From positions 2,976,001 through 3,040,000 of the forward strand of contig NZ_CP041405.1 in the NCBI RefSeq assembly GCF_007066085.1: DNA of 64,000 nucleotides. The letters run 5' to 3'. Position numbers and translations under genes: made by a program. This DNA is from Paenibacillus thiaminolyticus (GTDB lineage Bacteria > Bacillota > Bacilli > Paenibacillales > Paenibacillaceae). Below, piece by piece: positions 21,901-28,916 of the stretch (the first letter of the stretch is position 1; the number at the start of each line of letters is the position of its first letter). Below the pieces are notes generated by a model, which saw only the letters and a program-made list of their open reading frames with translations, had not been told where the DNA came from and made no database searches.

Positions 21901-24900
21901 AGAGGCAGCTCAAGAACCGGAAGCTCGGAGCTGAATACCCCGCGCCAGTATTCCTCCTGCCGTTTGATGCGCTGGCGCTGCTCCTCGGATTGCTGCCAAA
22001 CGGCGTAATCCTTGTATTGAATCCGCAGCTCCGGCAATTCTTCCCCATTGTAAAGCCGCACGAATTCGCGCAGCAGCACGTCCATGGAAAGGCCGTCGGA
22101 ACCAATATGATGAATATCCAGCGCGAGCAGGAATTTCTCTTTCTCCAGTTCGATCAGCAGGGCGCGCAGCAAAGGCGGCTGGGTCAAGTCAAAAGGCTGA
22201 ATGAAGCCTTCAAGAATGGCTGCAACCTGATCTTCGCTTGCTTGAAGCTTCTCGACCTTAAAAGCTACGAGCGGATGAATACGCTGAACCGGCTCCCCAT
22301 TCACAATTTCAAAACCGGTGCGCAGCATATCGTGCCGGGCCACCAAAGTAGTCAGCGCCTTTTCCACTTTGCCCTCGTTCAAAGCCCCCTCCAATTGCAA
22401 GGCGCTTGGGAGGTTGTAATTCAGCTCCGAGTCATCCAGCTGGTGCAGGACGTACAGCCTTTTTTGCGCGGAGGAAACCGGATAGTACGCTTTCTCTTCC
22501 GCTTTCGGAATCAAGCTGTGCTGCGTTTCTTCCAAGCTGGCAATAGCCCCGGCCATCGACTCTACCGTCATATAGCGGAACACATCGCGTAGCGGAAGTT
22601 CGACGTTCATTTCCTTCCGAATCTTGCTGACAAGGTTCGTCGCCCGCAAGGAGTGGCCTCCGAGCTCAAAGAAATTGTCCAGGACTCCAATGCCGGAGTA
22701 ACCCAGCACTTCCTCCCAGATCTTCACAAGCTGGGACTCTGTCCGGTTACGCGGGGCTACGTATTCGACGCCCGTTTGCAAGCCGCCTTGCGGCTCCGGC
22801 AGCGCTTTGCGGTCCACTTTGCCGTTGGACGTCAGCGGCATGCGCTCCAGCTGCACGAAGTACGACGGGATCATGTACCCCGGCATTCCCTGGGCCAGCG
22901 AGGTTCTCATTTCACTGACCGTCAGCGTCCGGTCCGCCACAAAGTAGGCGACAAGCGCCTTCTCGCCCCCGCCGTCCTGACAGGCGAGCACCACCGCTTC
23001 TTCCACGCCCTCGACGTTCAGCAGCTGCGTCTCGATTTCGTCCAGCTCGATCCGGTACCCGCGGATTTTGACCTGGTGGTCGATCCGGCCCAAGTATTCG
23101 ATGTTGCCGTCCGGCAGCCAAGCCGCCAAGTCGCCCGAGCGGTACAGCTTCTCCCCCTCCGCAAACGGGGAATCGACGAACTTCTCCGCCGTCAGATCCG
23201 GACGGTTCAGGTATCCTCTCGCAAGGCCTTCCCCGGCCACGTACATTTCGCCCGCTACGCCGATCGGCACAGGGCGGCGGTTTTCATCCAGGACGTACAC
23301 CCTCAGCGTCGGGATCGGCTTGCCGATATTGCTCTTCGCCGCCTCCATTTCGACCCGCGTAATTTCCTTATACGTCACGTGAACCGTCGTCTCGGTAATG
23401 CCGTACATATTGATCAGCTTCGTCTCCGGGTACTTCGTCTTGAAGCCCTTGAGCAGCAGCGGACTCAGCGCTTCGCCCCCGAAGATGACGTTGCGAATCC
23501 GCAGATCGTACGGATGGTCCGCCAAGACCTCACGCAGCAGCTGGTAGAAGTACGTTGGCGTCTGGTTCAAAATCGTGACCTGTTCGCGGCCCAGCAGCGC
23601 CAGGAAATCGGCCGGATTTTTCGCCGTGAGCGGCGGTACGATGACCAGCTTGCCTCCGTACAGCAGCGCTCCGTACATTTCCCAGACGGAGAAATCGAAG
23701 CAGAACGAGTGGAACAGCGTCCACGTGTCGGACGGCCCGAAGTCGAACAGGTTCTTGTCGTTGAACAGGAGGCGCACCACGTTCTTATGCTCGATCAGCG
23801 TTCCTTTCGGTCTGCCGGTCGTTCCCGACGTGTAGATGACATAAGCCAGGTTGTCCGGCCCGGAAATCGGCTCCAGGTTCGAAGCACCCAGCGCACCTTC
23901 GGAGTCCGCCCCTCTGTCGCCCCAAACGAAATCATCCAATTCGAGACGCGTTCCTGCGAAGTCGGTCTTCTCGTGCAGATGCTTTTGAATCAGCAATAAC
24001 GGCGCGCCCGAATCCTCGACCATGAAGCGGATGCGCTCCTCCGGGTAGTCGGGATCGACAGGCACGTAGGCTCCGCCCGCTTTGAGAATCGCCAGAATGC
24101 CGACGACCATATCGAGCGAGCGTTCGGCCAGAATCGCTACCAGTTGGTCTGCTTCTACTCCCGTCTCCCGCAGCTTCCGCGCAAGGCGGTTGGATCGCTC
24201 GTTCAGCTCGCGGTAGGTCAGCTGCCGCTCGTTCATGACGGCGGCCACGTTGTCCGGGTAAAGCTCCGCCTGCTCTTCGAACAAGCCTTGAATCGTCTGC
24301 TGCCGCGGGTAGCCCGCCTCCGAACCGTTGAAACCGCGCACCAGCTCGCGGATTTCCTCCTCCGTGAGCATTTCCAGCGAGGCAATATCCCCGTCCGGCG
24401 CTGCTGCGATGGTTTCTAACAGCTTGTCATAATGTTTGGCGAACCGTTCCGCGGTCTCCTGTTTATACAAAGCCGTAGCGTACTCCAACCGGCATTCGAG
24501 CTGACCGTCCAGCTCCGAAATATCCAGGAGCAGCTCGAACTTGGATGTTTGGTTTTCCAGCGGATAAAACGATTGCTCCAGCCCCTCAATGACAATTTGC
24601 TCGTTCTCCGTATTTTGCAGGGAGAAGAACGTATCAAAGAGCGGATTTCGCCCGGTCGCGCGCGGAATGTGAAGACTTTCCACCAAGTCTTCGAACAAAT
24701 AATTTGGGTGTTCGAAAGCCCCGAGCGTGATGTCCTTGATTTCTTCCAGGTACGAAAGGTATGGCTTGGAACGCTCCGGACGGCTGCGAATGGCCAGCGT
24801 GTTGATAAACATCCCCACGATCGGCTGCACTTCATCCTGCGTTCTTCCGGCAATCGGCGTTCCCACGATCAGATCTTCCTGACCCGAATATTTATGCATA

Positions 24901-27900
24901 AGGATGGAGTAAGCCGACAGCAGCACCATGTACAGGGTCGTCCCCGTCCGTGCCGCCAGCTCTTTCAGCTTCTCCGTCCGCTCTTTCCCGATATAAAACT
25001 TCACGGTCCGGCCGTCAAAGCTTTGCACCGCTGGCCGCGGGAAGTCCGTCGGCAGCTCCAAGACCGGCAGCTCGCCCGACAACTGTTCCAGCCAGTACTC
25101 CTTCTGCGGCTGGAGCAGTTGCGCGTAAGCTTCGGAATGCTGCCAAACGGCATAATCTTTGTATTGAATGCGCAGCGGGGCCAGCTCCTCGCCCCGATAC
25201 AGGCGGCTGAACTCGTCGAAGAGCAGCGCTGTCGAAATGCCGTCCGAGACGATATGGTGCATATCGAACAGCAGAATGTGGCGATCCTCGGCAACTTCGA
25301 TCAGGCCGATGCGGAGAAGTGGCGGCTTGGTCAGATCAAACGGGCGATAGTAAGCTTCCACCACTTGATCCACTTCCCGCTCGCCCGCCTGGAAATAATC
25401 GACAGCAAACTCCACCTCGTCATAGATGCGCTGCACAAGCTCGCCTTGAACCTGCTCGATCCCGGTACGCAGCGTCTCATGGCGCTGAATCAGCGCCCGG
25501 AACGCGTGCTCGACGCGCATGCGATCCAGCTTGCCTTCGAGAAGAAGCGCCGCCGACATATTGTAGCTGCGCTCGGCCCCGTCAAGCTGGCGCAGGACGT
25601 ACAGACGCTTTTGCTCGGATGAAACCGGATAGTACTCGGCCTCAGCCGCCTTTGTAATCTCATGCGTCTCCTGCTGCTTTAAACCGCCGATTCTTTGGGC
25701 CAGCTGTTCGATCGTGGTGTAGCGGAAAACGTCCCGCAGCGGAACCTCGACTTGCAGCTCTTTCCGAATCTTGGAAACCAGCATGGAGGCCCGCAAGGAA
25801 TGACCACCCAGGTCAAAGAAATCGTCTTGGACTCCAACTCGCGCAATACCCAGCACCTGCTGCCACATGAGAGCAAGTCTTGTTTCCAGCGTTGTGCGAG
25901 GAGCCACATACTCACGGCCTGATTCTACCTCTCCGGCCGGTTCAGGCAGCGCTTTGCGGTCAATTTTGCCGTTCGGAGTAAGTGGAAGCTTATCAAGAGA
26001 CACCAGCCGGGCCGGGACCATATGGGCCGGCAGCTCTTGCTTCAATTGGGACAGCAGATCGCTCAGCTGCAAGGAAGTATCCGCCGCCACGTAGCCGCAC
26101 AAATACTTTTGCCCCTGCTCATCCGTACGGTCGGTCACCACAGCCTGCTTGACGCCCGGGAAACGCAGCAGGGCCGTTTCAATTTCGCCGAGTTCGATCC
26201 GGAACCCGCGAATTTTCACCTGATAGTCGATCCGGCCGATGAAGTCGACGTTGCCGTCTTCTAGCCAGCGGGCCAAATCGCCTGTCCGGTACAGACGTTC
26301 GCCCGGCACAAACGGGCTGTCCGCAAACTTCTCGGCGGTTAGGTCCGGACGGTTCCAGTACCCGCGCGCCACCCCGGCGCCGCCGATGACAAGCTCGCCC
26401 GGAACCCCTACAGGAACCGGCTTTAACGCGGCATCGACAATGTAAAACCGGGCGTTCAGCCAAGCTTTGCCGATCGGCACATGACCCGACGGCGGCAGCT
26501 TATCCAGCGGCTCATCGTAAAAGCTGCTGTCAATGGCCGCTTCGGTAACGCCATAGCTGTTGATGATGCGGAATTGTCCACCGAATCTTTCCTGCAGCAA
26601 CCGGTAATCGGTGACACTGCAAGCATCTGAGCTCGTAATCAGCAACCGCATGGAGCTGACGTCCAGCCCTTCTTCATAAATATGCTGCATGAACGGCAGG
26701 ATGAGCGCAGGCGTCGATTCGAATACCGTAATGTCTTGCTCCCGAATCCAGCCGTATAAGCGGTTCGGATCAATCCGGTCATCCTTCGGCACAATCACCA
26801 TCGTGCCTCCGTTATACAGCGTCCGCGCGATGTCTCCGACGAACACGTCAAACGAGAAGCTGGCCAGCTGCAGCAGCCGCACCGGGAACTGATCCAAGCG
26901 GTACTCGCGACGGTACGCATCCGCCGTATTCACGAGACTGCCGTGCTCGATCATGACGCCTTTCGGGCGTCCCGTCGTACCCGAGGTGTAAATCACATAA
27001 GCCAAGTCTTGCTGGGCACTATCGGCAGATTCAAATTCCACGGCTAAGGCATCCCTGTTATAAATCTGTTCATCGTCCATGGCATAGACAGCTTGAAGCT
27101 TCAGCCGGTCATCGGCCAACCAACCTCCGGCCCGCCCCAACAGATGACGCTGCGTAAGCAACACCGATGCTTCGCTATCGCTGAGCATGTATTCAATCCG
27201 CTCCGCCGGATAGTCGGGGTCCAGCGGTACATAGGCTCCGCCTGCTTTCCAAACGGCGAGCACCCCGACCAGCAGTTCCACCGAACGCTCCGCCCAGATC
27301 CCCGTAATCGTCTCCCTTCCCACGCCCTGTTCACGAAGGAGATAAGCCAGCCGCTCAGCGCGTTCGTTCAATTCGCCGTAGGTCAGCTGTTTGTCCATGT
27401 AGACGACTGCCGGATGATCCGGAATTTCCCGGGCCAACTTTTCAACATACCGATGAAACGCTTCTCCCTCGCTCAGCCCTGCCACAGGCGGGTTAAACAC
27501 GCCCAGAATGCGGTGTCTCTCCTCATCGCTCAGCAGAGAAATCTCGCGTACTGGCAGTTCGGGAGTCTGAAGAAACTGGTCCAGAACAGTTACATACTGT
27601 TCCATAATCCGATCAATCTCGGCCGTCTCGAACAGGCCGGTACGATAGGAAGCATGGAGAATGACATGGCCTTCATTCAGCATATGGTCGAAGCGCAGCA
27701 GCAAATCGTCCATCTCATGCCTAGCGAAGTGAGCCTCCAGGCGTACTTTGATTTCTTCATACTCCACGATTTTCAAAGGCAGATATTCCAGAGACGTGCG
27801 GAACAGCCCCGAAAGATCGTTGCGGCCGTGTTGTTCGCGTAAATCCTGGATCAATTGGTTATAAGGGTATTTCTGATACCGCAGATCCGCCGTATTTTCC

Positions 27901-28841
27901 TTGGAAACCGTTTGGATCAAGGAGAGCACGTGCCCGTCTGGATTCAGACGAATCCGCGTGGCCACGGTGCTGACGAACATGCCGATCGTTTCTTTTTCCT
28001 TCTTGCTGGTGCGATTGGCGAAAACCGTGCCGACCGGAATATCGGTGCTGTCGGTCAGCTTGTACAATAAGGCGTACATGGCGGACAGAAATAACGTATA
28101 TATGCTGACCTGATATTGTTCGCTGAAGGCCAGAATGCGTTCATACCGGGAACCGTCCAAAGTGATGGAAAGTTTATTGGATTCGCTGCCGATCGCGAAT
28201 GGCGGATACGATTTAATGCCGGTCGTTTCAGGCAAAGTGCTGTACTTCGTCAGCCAGTATTCCTTGCCTTTTTGATAACGCTGCGATTGCTCATATTCAC
28301 GTTCTGCGGAAATATAATCCAGATAGGAAGGGGCCTGGTAACTGCTGGAGATGCCTTTGCGCAGTTCCAGGTATTTTTCCATCACCGCATGCAGCAAGGC
28401 AGTGACGGACAAACCGTCGGCGATAATATGATTTATCGTCAAATTGAGCCATACCTGGCCGTTCGCAAAATGGATAATCGTAAATTGGTGGAGGTATTCG
28501 TCAAACACGCTGGCCGGTTTTTCGCTTACTTCTTTCACCCAAGCATAGAATTGTTCGGTTGTGCCTATTACGAGGCGGCTTATCCTGGCTTGGACATTCT
28601 CTGGTTCTTCGAACCACTGCGTTGGATTTTGCAAATCCCCGCTAATGCGGATTCGGAAAGCGTCATAGGTTTTGACGATCTGTGCCGCCGCTTGCTCCAG
28701 AAGCTGTGTGTCGATCTTGCCCGTAATCTGGTAGGTCGCAGAAAGCATCGTGATGGACGTGCCCGGATTCATAATTTCCATGAACCATATCCGGCGCTGG
28801 GCTTGCGTTAATCCATATTGCTCGTTGGTATTCACTTTCAC
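9966..28841 (-). CDS. pmxE: Polymyxin synthetase PmxE, NRPS modules 1-5
   Basis: This giant cytosolic NRPS (about 6291 residues) starts the peptide. Domain order with rough residues: starter condensation domain (1-440) for lipid attachment, then A-T (Dab); C-A-T (Thr, to 2095); C-A-T-E (Dab, to 3660); C-A-T (Dab, to 4745); C-A-T (Dab, to 5830); and a final complete C domain (5840-6291) that serves module 6. Pocket residues are DVGEISSIDK in modules 1 and 3, DVGEISAIDK in 4 and 5 (Dab), and DFWNIGMVHK in 2 (Thr). The E domain has HHLVVDG. The starter C domain reads NHIIADG, keeping the catalytic second His. GTG 28841 is preferred over GTG 28904 because GGGAGGG precedes it at 7-8 bases and the sequence then enters the C domain directly. 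It is last in the operon although it acts first. No acyl-CoA ligase or phosphopantetheinyl transferase is encoded nearby. Confidence 0.95.
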   Translation of the reverse strand: MKVNTNEQYGLTQAQRRIWFMEIMNPGTSITMLSATYQITGKIDTQLLEQAAAQIVKTYDAFRIRISGDLQNPTQWFEEPENVQARISRLVIGTTEQFYAWVKEVSEKPASVFDEYLHQFTIIHFANGQVWLNLTINHIIADGLSVTALLHAVMEKYLELRKGISSSYQAPSYLDYISAEREYEQSQRYQKGKEYWLTKYSTLPETTGIKSYPPFAIGSESNKLSITLDGSRYERILAFSEQYQVSIYTLFLSAMYALLYKLTDSTDIPVGTVFANRTSKKEKETIGMFVSTVATRIRLNPDGHVLSLIQTVSKENTADLRYQKYPYNQLIQDLREQHGRNDLSGLFRTSLEYLPLKIVEYEEIKVRLEAHFARHEMDDLLLRFDHMLNEGHVILHASYRTGLFETAEIDRIMEQYVTVLDQFLQTPELPVREISLLSDEERHRILGVFNPPVAGLSEGEAFHRYVEKLAREIPDHPAVVYMDKQLTYGELNERAERLAYLLREQGVGRETITGIWAERSVELLVGVLAVWKAGGAYVPLDPDYPAERIEYMLSDSEASVLLTQRHLLGRAGGWLADDRLKLQAVYAMDDEQIYNRDALAVEFESADSAQQDLAYVIYTSGTTGRPKGVMIEHGSLVNTADAYRREYRLDQFPVRLLQLASFSFDVFVGDIARTLYNGGTMVIVPKDDRIDPNRLYGWIREQDITVFESTPALILPFMQHIYEEGLDVSSMRLLITSSDACSVTDYRLLQERFGGQFRIINSYGVTEAAIDSSFYDEPLDKLPPSGHVPIGKAWLNARFYIVDAALKPVPVGVPGELVIGGAGVARGYWNRPDLTAEKFADSPFVPGERLYRTGDLARWLEDGNVDFIGRIDYQVKIRGFRIELGEIETALLRFPGVKQAVVTDRTDEQGQKYLCGYVAADTSLQLSDLLSQLKQELPAHMVPARLVSLDKLPLTPNGKIDRKALPEPAGEVESGREYVAPRTTLETRLALMWQQVLGIARVGVQDDFFDLGGHSLRASMLVSKIRKELQVEVPLRDVFRYTTIEQLAQRIGGLKQQETHEITKAAEAEYYPVSSEQKRLYVLRQLDGAERSYNMSAALLLEGKLDRMRVEHAFRALIQRHETLRTGIEQVQGELVQRIYDEVEFAVDYFQAGEREVDQVVEAYYRPFDLTKPPLLRIGLIEVAEDRHILLFDMHHIVSDGISTALLFDEFSRLYRGEELAPLRIQYKDYAVWQHSEAYAQLLQPQKEYWLEQLSGELPVLELPTDFPRPAVQSFDGRTVKFYIGKERTEKLKELAARTGTTLYMVLLSAYSILMHKYSGQEDLIVGTPIAGRTQDEVQPIVGMFINTLAIRSRPERSKPYLSYLEEIKDITLGAFEHPNYLFEDLVESLHIPRATGRNPLFDTFFSLQNTENEQIVIEGLEQSFYPLENQTSKFELLLDISELDGQLECRLEYATALYKQETAERFAKHYDKLLETIAAAPDGDIASLEMLTEEEIRELVRGFNGSEAGYPRQQTIQGLFEEQAELYPDNVAAVMNERQLTYRELNERSNRLARKLRETGVEADQLVAILAERSLDMVVGILAILKAGGAYVPVDPDYPEERIRFMVEDSGAPLLLIQKHLHEKTDFAGTRLELDDFVWGDRGADSEGALGASNLEPISGPDNLAYVIYTSGTTGRPKGTLIEHKNVVRLLFNDKNLFDFGPSDTWTLFHSFCFDFSVWEMYGALLYGGKLVIVPPLTAKNPADFLALLGREQVTILNQTPTYFYQLLREVLADHPYDLRIRNVIFGGEALSPLLLKGFKTKYPETKLINMYGITETTVHVTYKEITRVEMEAAKSNIGKPIPTLRVYVLDENRRPVPIGVAGEMYVAGEGLARGYLNRPDLTAEKFVDSPFAEGEKLYRSGDLAAWLPDGNIEYLGRIDHQVKIRGYRIELDEIETQLLNVEGVEEAVVLACQDGGGEKALVAYFVADRTLTVSEMRTSLAQGMPGYMIPSYFVQLERMPLTSNGKVDRKALPEPQGGLQTGVEYVAPRNRTESQLVKIWEEVLGYSGIGVLDNFFELGGHSLRATNLVSKIRKEMNVELPLRDVFRYMTVESMAGAIASLEETQHSLIPKAEEKAYYPVSSAQKRLYVLHQLDDSELNYNLPSALQLEGALNEGKVEKALTTLVARHDMLRTGFEIVNGEPVQRIHPLVAFKVEKLQASEDQVAAILEGFIQPFDLTQPPLLRALLIELEKEKFLLALDIHHIGSDGLSMDVLLREFVRLYNGEELPELRIQYKDYAVWQQSEEQRQRIKRQEEYWRGVFSSELPVLELPLDFSRPAVQQFDGQTLMFTLDAEKSEALKRLAGDSGATLYMLLLAAYSVLLHKYAGQEDIVVGTPIAARSHADLQPIIGMFVNTLALRLGPAAERTFLDYLQEVKETTLGAYEHQDYPFEELVEALQVSRDLSRNPLFDTMFSLQKHESLDLTLEGLQWSLFDIEEKTAKFDLSLDIVEFDNELVCKIEYATSLFRQETMVRLAGHYEQLLASILAQPGARISDLDFLTDSEKHDLLVGFDVSSSALAKQPAAEGTGLEADESWRERTFHELFEEQAERTPGALAVVYEDSKLTYAELNAKANRLAYALRARGVKPEQVVGILAGRSAELLIGVLGVWKAGGAYVPLDPDYPAERIEYMLADSGASVLLTQTRLLEQVEAWRSDGALVLQTVLALDDAATYSLGAAGEAAAETSATAEAEKNVQAADLASNPTNVNKPGDLAYVIYTSGTTGRPKGVAVEHRSLVNTAAGYRRDYRLDQFPIRLLQLASFSFDVFVGDIARTLYNGGTMIIVPKDDRIDPTRLYGWIRDYAVTVFESTPALIMPFMEHVHAEGLDLSSMQLLITSSDACSVADYRTLQERFGSQFRIINSYGVTEAAIDSSFYDEPLEKLPKTGSVPIGKAWLNAKFYIVDANLKPVPVGVLGELIIGGAGVARGYLNRPDLTAEKFVDSPFVAGERLYRTGDLARWMPDGNVDFIGRIDNQVKIHGYRIELGEIEAAMQNFAGVRQALVIDQTDERGQKYLCGYVVADSSFGLEGLVAHLDAALPSHMVPSRIMRLGQMPLTPNGKIDRKALPVPEGSIRAEAAYTAPRTPAEQALASVWQSVLGVDQVGTMDNFFALGGDSIKALQVSSRLLQTGYKLVMKDLFHYPTISTLSLQLQTAERTASQAEVTGEVILTPIQRWFFEQNPADVHHSNQAFMQFSKQGFDEEALRQAVRQLVVHHDALRTVYRETENGYTVWNRGAGENEALFDLEVVDFKGVGDVKEAVEAKANDIQASIDLENGPLVKLGLFRCDDGDHLLIAIHHLVVDGVSWRILLEDFAAGYEQALQGQPIRLPLKTDSFQTWAKQLADYANGPAMESEREYWQHIEQLTYEPLPKDFEQGRSKLKDSGLVTVRWTAEETEQLLKQAHRAYHTEMNDLLLAALGLAVQAWSGRERVLVNLEGHGREDVLPDVDITRTVGWFTSQFPIVLEPGHAQALGHQMKQVKESLRRIPNKGIGYGILRYLSVPRDGERFALEPEISFNYLGQFDQDYESSGSQPSPFSPGSDSSPNAVMDYVLDINGMVSEGVLELTIRYGETQYKRETVERLSTLLQSSLREVISHCVSKERPELTPSDVLLQDVTVEELERLAEHTAALGELENVYTLTPLQKGMLFHSLLDADSEAYFEQVTFDLYGSLNVEAFTQGLDTLVQRNEALRTNFITGWRDEPIQVVFRERKCEVYFEDIRSVSDEDPEKTIADFVSADKANKFDLARGSLMRVTVLRTGYESYHVIWSHHHILMDGWCMSFMIKEVFDTYFAFQEKRTLELPPVTSYSRYIEWLEAQDAAKASRYWSEYLAGYDQQTKLPQEKTQLKQGAFEAAEIDVELSKELTGQIERVARQQQVTLNTFIQTVWGLVLQVYNNSEDVVFGSVVSGRPAEIPGIESMIGLFINTIPVRIQGKAEETVADILRKTQDQALASGAYETFPLFEIQSLSEQKRDLINHIMVFENYPMEEQIEQVVGGDKEALKIANIQSPEQTNYDLDITVIPEEHIMLRFTYNALTFREEDIRLIHGHFARALEKVAANPNIRVNQLEFLTAAEKEQILGAFNPAQPEAAPAAAFHRLFEEQAERTPEAEAVVYENDRLTYAELNERANRLAATLRASGIGRESIVGILAERSVDLLVAVLAVWKAGGAYVPLDPDYPADRVRFMLEDSGAKVLLTQMPLRERAEAWLGEEELALAAVLYLDDETSYSEERTNAPIGSGMVSGKLTAAVDDGDESHQNVGMGSFHEARPEDLAYVIYTSGTTGKPKGVMIEHRSLVNTAAGYRREYRLDQFPVRLLQLASFSFDVFVGDIARTLYNGGTMVIVPKDDRIDPSRLHHWMEREQVTIFESTPALIVPFLEYVHEQGLDMSWMELLITSSDSCSVADYRTLQERFGSLFWIINAYGVTEAAIDSSFYDEELAKLPQTGHVPIGKAWLNAKFYIVDAHLNPVPVGVLGELVIGGVGVARGYLNRPELTEEKFVDSPFAAGERLYRTGDLARWMEDGNVDFIGRIDNQAKIRGYRIETGEVEAKLLSAGGVKEAVVVVREDQEGQKALCAYYTAEEGLTAADLKRAMASGLPGYMIPSYFVELERLPLTPNGKIDRKALPAPEGGAGGGREYVAPRTELEAKLAAIWQEVLVREKAVGVTDNFFDLGGHSLRATTLVSKMHKELGIEFPLRDVFRYSTVEEMAAAMEWLEIGSFTAIPAAEPSEYYPLSSAQKRLYILNQLEGGELSYNIPGAMLLEGELDRQRFEEAFRGLVARHETLRTGFEMVKGEAVQRIYEEAAFQVEYVQISGEQAEETVRQFVRPFDLAKPPLLRVGLAEMAPDRHILMFDTHHIVSDGVSMDVLIDEFVRLYSGEPLEPLRIQYKDYAVWQQSDEQKAQLVKQEAYWLDMFCGDLPILELPTDYPRPAMQSYEGRTLQLFMNSEKSEGLKRLAAENGATLYMVLLAGYTILLHKYTSQEDVVVGTPIAGRNHSDIQPLIGMFVNTLAIRSYPTAGKTFLDYLKEIKETTLGAFEHQNYPFEELVDKVNVARDLSRNPLFDTMFALQNTENLEIQLPGLHLSTYASEEIVSKFDLSLDVTEIEEGLEYLFEYATALYKTETVEKLAAHYLQLLESILRNPSATIAELGILTPAEKEQIIGAFNPAQPEAAPAAAFHRLFEEQAELTPEAEAIVYENNRLTYAELNERANRLAATLRASGIGRETIVGILAERSVDLLVAVLAVWKAGGAYVPLDPDYPADRVRFMLEDSGAKVLLTQTALRERAEAWLGEEELALAAVLYLDDEASYSEERENAPIGSGMVSGKLTDAVNDGDGTHQNVDTYSFHEALPEDLAYVIYTSGTTGKPKGVMIEHCSLVNTAAGYRREYRLDQFPVRLLQLASFSFDVFVGDIARTLYNGGTMVIVPKDDRIDPSRLYHWMERERVTIFESTPALIVPFLEYVHEKGLDMSWMELLITSSDSCSVADYRTLQERFGSLFRIINAYGVTEAAIDSSFYDEELTKLPQTGHVPIGKAWLNAKFYIVDAHLNPVPVGVLGELVIGGVGVARGYLNRPELTEEKFVDSPFAAGERLYRTGDLARWMEDGNVDFIGRIDNQAKIRGYRIEMGEIESQLLRVAGVREAVVLVRSDANGQKALCAYYTTDGELTAADLKRAIASELPGYMIPSYFVELERLPLTPNGKIDRKALPAPEGEAGSGTEYVAPRNELETKLVGIWQEVLGLTKEIGVHDNFFDLGGHSLRATTLVSKVHKELSVDLPLRDVFRHSTIEAMAEAISQLERQEHLSIPVLDKRDYYPLSSVQKRLYIQQQMEGAELSYNMSGMTVLVGRLERNQFEAALKGLIARHEILRTGFEMVHGEPVQRIYPDLKFAVEYTKATESETKSIVDGFVRVFDLERPPLLRVGLVEWEAERHLLMLDIHHIVTDGMSMGIFVAELLRLYNGETLEPLRIQYKEFAAWQQSEPVKERLKRQEAYWLDVLEGELPTLELPTDFVRPAARSFEGDVLPFSIDKQMTDSLQRIADENGATLYMVLFAAYSILLSKYSGQEDFIVGTPVSGRTHADLEPLIGMFVNTLAIRHNPSGEKTFLAYLNEVKETMLGAYDHQDYPFEELVKKLQVPRDQSRNPIFDVMFALETKEDNVQSFGDIQIESYPETHTVSQFDLTLVISLLDEGMNGQFEYATKLFTRNLIDNFAQDLLVIITQICEQPSVLLKDISLNGQSEQEQDVLEVIDIIF
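11325..14545 (-). other. NRPS module 5: C-A(Dab)-T
   Basis: The pocket is DVGEISAIDK (Dab). The module is followed by an extra complete C domain (about 9969-11300, HHIVTDG) that ends the protein with the tail VLEVIDIIF. Confidence 0.88.
14560..17825 (-). other. NRPS module 4: DCL-C-A(Dab)-T
   Basis: The pocket is DVGEISAIDK (Dab). In polymyxins the side chain of Dab4 closes the ring with Thr10. The A domain carries an ~30-residue insertion before the TSGTTGKPKG motif that is shared with modules 5, 8 and 9 but not 1 and 3. Confidence 0.88.
17830..22510 (-). other. NRPS module 3: C-A(Dab)-T-E, gives D-Dab
   Basis: The Dab pocket is DVGEISSIDK. The carrier motif is LGGDSIKAL, the form typical of carriers feeding an epimerase, and the E domain has HHLVVDGVSW. 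The next C domain (module 4) is of the type that accepts D-residues (LTPLQKGMLF start, HHILMDGW active site). So position 3 should be D-Dab. Confidence 0.9.
22530..25650 (-). other. NRPS module 2: C-A(Thr)-T
   Basis: The pocket DFWNIGMVHK is the standard Thr code. The A domain is almost identical to those of modules 7 and 10, and its T domain and following linker also match module 7. Boundaries approximate. Confidence 0.9.
25680..28841 (-). other. NRPS module 1: Cs-A(Dab)-T
   Basis: The starter C domain is the lipoinitiation type, directly at the N-terminus. The A-domain pocket reads D235 V236 G239 E278 I299 S301 S322 I330 D331 K517, which matches Dab-activating domains of polymyxin synthetases. 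The carrier motif is LGGHS. Boundaries are approximate. Confidence 0.88.
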
Positions 28842-28916
28842 ATCGACACCCTCCCGGTTTAGAGATTCTTTATAGATAGGCTTTGTACCTAGGAAGCCGC
28901 CCACCGTAAAGCGGGT